A DNA stretch of 27,784 bases from JAPXLN01 sp033809515 (GTDB lineage: Bacteria > Bacillota > Sulfobacillia > Fermentithermobacillales > Fermentithermobacillaceae): positions 1 to 27,784 of the forward strand of contig JAPXLN010000018.1 in NCBI GenBank assembly GCA_033809515.1, read 5' to 3'. Each line of letters opens with the position of its first letter. The first letter of the stretch is position 1. The translations under genes were made by a program, and so were the position numbers. Positions 24,293 to 27,784 of the stretch are shown piece by piece. The notes under the pieces were generated by a model. The model had not been told where the DNA came from. It saw only the letters and a program-made list of their open reading frames with translations, and did not search any database.

Positions 24293-25267
24293 TCAAAGCT
24301 CTTCGAAAAGCTCGAACCTCAGATGACGAAAGTCCATGAGCATATCCATCATACCAAAAATGACGAACAGTTGCGTTAGACCCGAGGGTAAGAGGATGTA
24401 CTGAGTAACTACGAAAAGACAGATAAAGCCAATGAAAAACCGCGGGAGTCCAAACCGCATAAGGTAGAACACCATGACCGAGACTGCCTCGAGCATGCCG
24501 AAGAAGCTGGCAAGGACAAAGACCTGCTGGCCTGCCTGAGACAGCAGCAGGATTCTATGGTAATCCACGGTGACTGCAGCGATAAAGCTCAAAATCGCAG
24601 CAAAGGCCACATAGTCGGGGAATATCCACCGGGAAAAGGGTGGCAAGGGCTCAAGGCTATGCCCCAACCGCGGCAAAACACGTCTCATAACCTCAAAGTT
24701 CAGATATGCCTGAAACACCGAAGCCATGAGTATAGCCGATGGCAACACCTGGAGGGCAAGCTCCTTGGACAACATGACCTTTGTCAGTTCCTCCATTTGG
24801 GGGTTTGACCCAAGTAATTTCTCACTGATTTCCAAGGACTTGGCAAAGGCGTCCATCATTTGCTCGACAAACTTGGCAGGCGTTATGCCGGAAATGAAAT
24901 ACAGGGACAAGAACGCAGCGACTATTCCAAGGAGAAAAGCAACGGCGGTGAACAGAACTGTACGCGAAGGAGTGAATTCGCTGATGATAGCGTAACCGAA
25001 AGCCACTCCTGTCAGGCCCGAGACTACCCAAAGAGCTACAACTGTCAGAATGTCCAGGAACAGCAGAAGCGACAGCGCAGTGACAACCGATGACAGAAGC
25101 CCCCATCTGACTCCGTGGCGCATAACCACCAGTGCGAATGGAACAGGACACACCAGGCCGGCCACCATCCCTATTACAGGGACATAGAAACTGAGCAGGA
25201 TCAAAACCGCCCCAATGGCTGCCATCAGTGCCGATTCCACCAGAGGCCTTGCAGCTGTCTCCTTCAA
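24293..25267 (-). CDS. DUF2232 (YybS-like) polytopic membrane protein
   Basis: Unknown function. The 324 residues contain about eight hydrophobic helices (first at about 12-35, the last near 280-310) with an extracytoplasmic or cytoplasmic loop around 128-165 rich in charged residues. Its place between rpsR and rplI matches B. subtilis yybS, which supports the DUF2232 assignment. Start TTG at 25267 with GGAG seven bases upstream. In B. subtilis and many relatives gdpP (cyclic-di-AMP phosphodiesterase) lies between yybS and rplI; here only 76 bp separate the two genes, so gdpP is absent from this spot. Confidence 0.82.
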   Translation of the reverse strand: MKETAARPLVESALMAAIGAVLILLSFYVPVIGMVAGLVCPVPFALVVMRHGVRWGLLSSVVTALSLLLFLDILTVVALWVVSGLTGVAFGYAIISEFTPSRTVLFTAVAFLLGIVAAFLSLYFISGITPAKFVEQMMDAFAKSLEISEKLLGSNPQMEELTKVMLSKELALQVLPSAILMASVFQAYLNFEVMRRVLPRLGHSLEPLPPFSRWIFPDYVAFAAILSFIAAVTVDYHRILLLSQAGQQVFVLASFFGMLEAVSVMVFYLMRFGLPRFFIGFICLFVVTQYILLPSGLTQLFVIFGMMDMLMDFRHLRFELFEEL

Positions 25268-25317
25268 AGTATCTCTCCTCGCAGGACCGGCGACACAGGC
25301 ACTTCAGAAAGATGCGC

Positions 25318-25352
25318 TGAAGCGGGACAACCCCTGAAGGCGCCCCGCTTCA
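25318..25352 (-). promoter_or_regulatory. Strong hairpin between rpsR and the DUF2232 gene
   Basis: TGAAGCGGG (25318-25326) and CCCGCTTCA (25344-25352) form a perfect 9-bp stem with a 17-nt loop. On the minus strand a second stem CTTCAG/CTGAAG shares the CTTCA arm and competes with it. The following sequence ATCTTTCT is a poor T-run, so a partial terminator or attenuator separating the ribosomal genes from the downstream genes is plausible. Confidence 0.45.
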
Positions 25353-25379
25353 CTGCCATCATCGTCCGAAAGCCTGTCT

Positions 25380-25610
25380 TCACTCTATGGTGTAGGGCAT
25401 GAGAGCCATAACTCTGGCTCGCTTGATGGCCCTTGTGACAAGACGCTGGTGTCTTGCGCAGTTACCCGTTATCCTTCTGGGAAGGATTTTCCCCCGCTCA
25501 GTTATATACCTGCGCAGCCGGGGAACGTCCTTGTAGTCTACGTCAACGACGCCGTCTACACAGAAAGCGCACACCCTTTTTCTGGCCCTTCGGCCTCCTT
25601 CTCGTCTCAA
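25380..25610 (-). CDS. rpsR: 30S ribosomal protein S18
   Basis: A small ribosomal subunit protein that pairs with S6. 76 residues with the basic start RREGGRRARKR, then CAFC, YKDVPRLRRYITERGKILPRRITGNCARHQR and a C-terminal basic helix. The CxxC plus later Cys and His suggests the zinc-binding form. TTG start at 25610, ten bases after AAGGAGG. Third gene of rpsF-ssb-rpsR. Confidence 0.97.
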   Translation of the reverse strand: MRREGGRRARKRVCAFCVDGVVDVDYKDVPRLRRYITERGKILPRRITGNCARHQRLVTRAIKRARVMALMPYTIE

Positions 25611-25640
25611 GCGGTAGACCTCCTTAGTCCGCAGGCAAAC

Positions 25641-26012
25641 CTAATTCTCAGGCCCTGGTTCCTCTTCTTCCACCTGGGGTTCTGTGTCAGATCGCCCGCG
25701 GGAATCCAAAAACTGAACGCTCTCGGCAATCACTTCAGCGGCTCTTCTTCTCTGGCCGTCCTTTGTCTCGTAGGACCTTACTTGCAGCCGCCCGTCAACT
25801 GCGACCAGGCGACCTTTGTCCATGTATTTGCACGTTACTTCAGCGGTTCTGCCGAAAGCTACTATGTCGATAAAATCGGCCTCTCTTTGACCGCTCTGGG
25901 TCGGTCTTCTGTTGACTGCAAGCGTAAAGTTGGTAACCGATACTCCGCTTGGAGTCATACGAAGTTCAGGCCTTTGCGTAAGCCGTCCAATAAGGACTAT
26001 CCGGTTGAGCAA
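25641..26012 (-). CDS. ssb: Single-stranded DNA-binding protein, atypical C-terminal tip
   Basis: An OB-fold protein coating single-stranded DNA. MLNRIVLIGRLTQRPELR, the FTLAVNR strand, DFIDIVAFGRTAEVTCKYMDKGRLVAVDGRLQVRSYE are the family hallmarks. At 123 residues it is short: the usual Gly/Gln-rich linker is nearly absent and it ends EEEEPGPEN and not in the DDIPF-like tip that recruits partner proteins. I looked for a frameshift near the end and found no alternative frame restoring such a tip. TTG start at 26012 with GGAGG seven bases upstream. Located between rpsF and rpsR, the standard position of the main SSB. Confidence 0.95.
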   Translation of the reverse strand: MLNRIVLIGRLTQRPELRMTPSGVSVTNFTLAVNRRPTQSGQREADFIDIVAFGRTAEVTCKYMDKGRLVAVDGRLQVRSYETKDGQRRRAAEVIAESVQFLDSRGRSDTEPQVEEEEPGPEN

Positions 26013-26049
26013 TATCTTCCCTCCGTATCTTGTTTGCTTGTGTTACGGT

Positions 26050-26499
26050 TTACCTTTGCTTGGGCTCAGGTTGCCCCTGGCCTTCGCCTGTCTCAGGGGG
26101 CACAGGAACTTCCGCTACTACCTTCACGGCTTCCTTTTGCTCCGCAGGTTCAACCCTTGCTTCTTCGGCCTTAGGACGCTTGCCCGGTCGCAGCTTCTCA
26201 CCGGGCTCAGGCAAACGGTCAAGGCGCGAGATCATGTGCCTTACAATGTCCTGGTCTATCTTCATAAGGCGGTCGATTTCGGAACAAGCTGCCTGATCAG
26301 CGGTGAACGTCATCAGGATGTAAAGCCCTTCCCTCATCTCATTGATCTCGTAGGCCAGGCGACGCTTTCCCCACCTGTCAGTTGTCGCCACTGTTCCACT
26401 TGAAGATGTGATGATCTCTGTGTACCTGGAGATTATGGCGGATATTTTCTCGTCGTCATAATCGGGGTAAGTGATGAACAAAAGTTCGTAAGCTCTCAA
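26050..26499 (-). CDS. rpsF: 30S ribosomal protein S6 with C-terminal extension
   Basis: S6 forms a heterodimer with S18 on the 30S platform. RAYELLFITYPDYDDEKI, then TDRWGKRRLAYEINEMREGLYILMTF are diagnostic. The core ends near residue 100; a further tail of about 50 residues, rich in Lys, Glu, Pro and Val, makes the protein 149 residues against the usual 95-100. The TTG at 26499 has AGGAGG nine bases upstream; the longer frame to 26625 overlaps the promoter. First gene of rpsF-ssb-rpsR. Confidence 0.96.
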   Translation of the reverse strand: MRAYELLFITYPDYDDEKISAIISRYTEIITSSSGTVATTDRWGKRRLAYEINEMREGLYILMTFTADQAACSEIDRLMKIDQDIVRHMISRLDRLPEPGEKLRPGKRPKAEEARVEPAEQKEAVKVVAEVPVPPETGEGQGQPEPKQR

Positions 26500-26512
26500 T
26501 GCTGATATCCTC

Positions 26513-26551
26513 CTCCCTCGGACGTGTGGCCCCTTGCATACGGGGCGGGAG
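26513..26551 (-). promoter_or_regulatory. Candidate S6:S18-binding leader RNA of rpsF
   Basis: In the rpsF leader the minus strand forms a stem CTCCCGCCCC with GGGGC, then an 11-nt 3' bulge CACACGTCCGA containing CCGA, then GGGAG. A stem with a 3' bulge containing CCG just before the rpsF SD is the layout described for the S6:S18 autoregulatory motif. A second hairpin GAGGGC-GGCG-GCCCTC followed by TTT (26557-26572) lies upstream and could be an attenuator. Confidence 0.5.
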
Positions 26552-26596
26552 TCAAAGAGGGCCGCCGCCCTCATTCGCTCAACCGGCGCACCGCCA

Positions 26597-26625
26597 ATTA
26601 TAGACGGTGAGAAAGCAAAACTCAA
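26597..26625 (-). promoter_or_regulatory. Predicted promoter of the rpsF-ssb-rpsR operon
   Basis: On the minus strand TTGAGT (26620-26625) and a perfect TATAAT (26597-26602) are spaced by 17 bp. The start would be near 26590, leaving a leader of about 90 nt that holds the structures described at 26513-26572. Confidence 0.65.
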
Positions 26626-26649
26626 GACCGGATCCGCATATCGCCTCCA

Positions 26650-26850
26650 TTAATTGCCATTCAGCCCCAAAGAAAGCCTCTTCTTGAACCTGGACCGGAA
26701 CTTCACTCTGTCCAGAAGTATTACCCTGCTGCACGAGAGGCATTTGAGCCGGATATCGGCACCGGCGAACAGCACCAGCCACCGGTCGCATCCGCAGGCG
26801 TGACTTTTCTTCAATTGCACAACGTCACCAGGACGAAGAGGCGGAGTCAT
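26650..26850 (-). CDS. DUF951 family small protein
   Basis: A 66-residue protein of unknown function. LRPGDVVQLKKSHACGCDRWLVLFAGADIRLKCLSCSRVILLDRVKF is the DUF951 pattern, with paired cysteines (CGC and CLSC) that may bind zinc. The ATG at 26850 matches the start of homologues; the SD is weak (a G-rich stretch lies over 20 bases upstream), and a TTG two codons earlier is possible. The family is commonly found near rpsF in Firmicutes, as here; it ends 25 bp before the rpsF promoter. Confidence 0.85.
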   Translation of the reverse strand: MTPPLRPGDVVQLKKSHACGCDRWLVLFAGADIRLKCLSCSRVILLDRVKFRSRFKKRLSLGLNGN

Positions 26851-26879
26851 AATCAACTTCTGCCGGTCGCCCCCTATGG

Positions 26880-27581
26880 TTACACAGTGATGGTTGATAC
26901 TATGGCCGGCCACAGCACCCGGTACAGTTCCAATGATACAGCGGCAACCCACGACAAAGCGGCCTGGTCGGCCAGGGCCGGGAAGTAACCGGCGCTGAGA
27001 ACCGGATATACAGTTCCCATAACGATGGCCATCCAGACCAGACTAATGCCGGTCTGTATTATCCCTCCGGCGACACGTATACCCAAAGACGCCGGACTTT
27101 CAAAGGGAAGCCATCTCAAAGCAAAACGGGACGCAATCTTGAAGGCTGACAGGAGAATGAGAAACACAATGCCCGAGACCATAAGATGGGCAAGGAGAAT
27201 TGCCAGAACCGTTCCCCAACTTGCTTCGGCGCCGGAAAGACTTTCGACGGCAGCCAGATTCTTCTGTAAAACGGAGTTGACTATCCCGGCCCATCCTGAC
27301 TGCGCAGAAGAGCCTGCAAGGTCCTGGAAAAGGGACCCGTCGTAGGGCTTCGCCGCTGCGGGCAGAGTCACAAAAGCTCCTTCCAGCCAGACAGCTATAG
27401 TGCGAACAGTCCCCCACTGCGACTCAACAAAGGCAACGGCAGGCCCGGTACAGAAGACCGCCCCTACAAACGAAAGGGCGGTGGCAATAAGTGAGAAAAG
27501 GGACTTCCACATTCCCGCCGCAAACCCCCGGATGAAGCCCAGAGCCAGAACAACGCCCAGTGCCACGTCAATCCAGTTCAT
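26880..27581 (-). CDS. CvpA-family membrane protein
   Basis: MNWIDVALGVVLALGFIRGFAAGMWKSLFSLIATALSF is the CvpA (colicin V production) family N-terminus, with two hydrophobic helices split by a glycine-rich RGF/AAG turn. Further hydrophobic segments occur near 120-145 and 170-205. 233 residues from ATG at 27581, preceded by GGGGGTGA about five bases away; the longer frame to 27710 overlaps another frame and lacks a site. The family's role is unsettled; homologues have been linked to envelope integrity. It directly precedes DUF951. Confidence 0.8.
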   Translation of the reverse strand: MNWIDVALGVVLALGFIRGFAAGMWKSLFSLIATALSFVGAVFCTGPAVAFVESQWGTVRTIAVWLEGAFVTLPAAAKPYDGSLFQDLAGSSAQSGWAGIVNSVLQKNLAAVESLSGAEASWGTVLAILLAHLMVSGIVFLILLSAFKIASRFALRWLPFESPASLGIRVAGGIIQTGISLVWMAIVMGTVYPVLSAGYFPALADQAALSWVAAVSLELYRVLWPAIVSTITV

Positions 27582-27586
27582 CCCTG

Positions 27587-27784
27587 TCACCCCCGTTTCC
27601 CCTTGAGTGAAGGCGGACGCCAAGCCTTGTCCAGGATAACCAGTACCAATGCAGGCACAGCCGCCCCTGCCCGTTTCCCTGTGTACTCGAAAAGCCCCCG
27701 ATCGATCCATGCAGCCAGCAAACCCAGGCTTACATATACAATCAGAGCCCTGACAACGTCCTCAAGGTACAAAGAACGCTCTCT
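27587..27784 (-). CDS. Small or truncated hydrophobic protein at the window edge
   Basis: An open frame that ends just before the CvpA gene (its TGA overlaps the SD of that gene). A TTG at 27772 would give 61 residues with hydrophobic stretches around 9-22 (LIVYVSLGLLAAWI) and 39-47, then a basic tail LKGKRG. The frame stays open for the last four codons to the edge, so it may be the end of a longer membrane protein. I do not recognise a family. Confidence 0.45.
   Translation of the reverse strand, partial: RERSLYLEDVVRALIVYVSLGLLAAWIDRGLFEYTGKRAGAAVPALVLVILDKAWRPPSLKGKRG

Noticed and set aside
25449..26174. 241-codon plus-strand open frame opposite rpsR, ssb and rpsF
   Set aside because: Antisense to three conserved genes and without an SD.

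Overview
The window looks like a piece of chromosome from a spore-forming, anaerobic Firmicutes lineage (Clostridia or a neighbouring class; the species cannot be named from the sequence). The evidence is the BofA and LonC sporulation-lineage genes, the SCIFF peptide and maturase pair that is close to universal in Clostridia, a large Bacillus-type SRP RNA with an Alu domain, strong GGAGG ribosome binding sites, and the B. subtilis-like order tadA / SRP RNA / dnaX / yaaK / recR / yaaL / bofA. Base composition is fairly even at moderate-to-high GC. I see no insertion sequence, prophage, CRISPR array or clearly foreign block; nearly everything is core genome.

Left part (1-8.3 kb). A truncated PAS plus AAA+ sigma-54-type activator sits downstream of argS, with two tandem palindromes in front of it. 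argS follows speB and speE, so speE-speB-argS reads as a polyamine/arginine operon with its own sigma-A-like promoter. Divergent from it is a class A penicillin-binding protein, convergent with an HtrA-type membrane serine protease.

Middle part (8.3-14 kb). murA and a LysM-G5-M23 cell-wall peptidase come first. Then the SCIFF ribosomally made peptide (scfA, a 56-codon gene shadowed by its partner) overlaps its radical SAM maturase. A second, double-LysM M23 peptidase lies divergent from it.

Replication and stable-RNA part (14-19.1 kb, minus strand). This is a block of six tRNA genes (all four serine anticodons plus Arg-CCT and Arg-ACG), tadA, the SRP RNA, dnaX, yaaK, recR, yaaL and bofA. A strong promoter and an unusual structured leader precede the first tRNA.

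Right part (19.1-27.8 kb, minus strand). The order of transcription is CvpA-like protein, DUF951, then rpsF-ssb-rpsR, DUF2232 membrane protein, rplI, lonC, dnaB and a COG2509 FAD protein. In B. subtilis the dnaX-bofA and rpsF-dnaC groups lie near oriC, so this window is probably origin-proximal.

Several starts were moved from the longest open frame to internal TTG, GTG or ATG codons with good Shine-Dalgarno spacing. TTG is used unusually often. The points most worth a second look are the tRNA leader, the scfA/maturase overlap, the tandem palindromes, the SSB without its DDxPF tip, and the candidate S6:S18-binding leader of rpsF.
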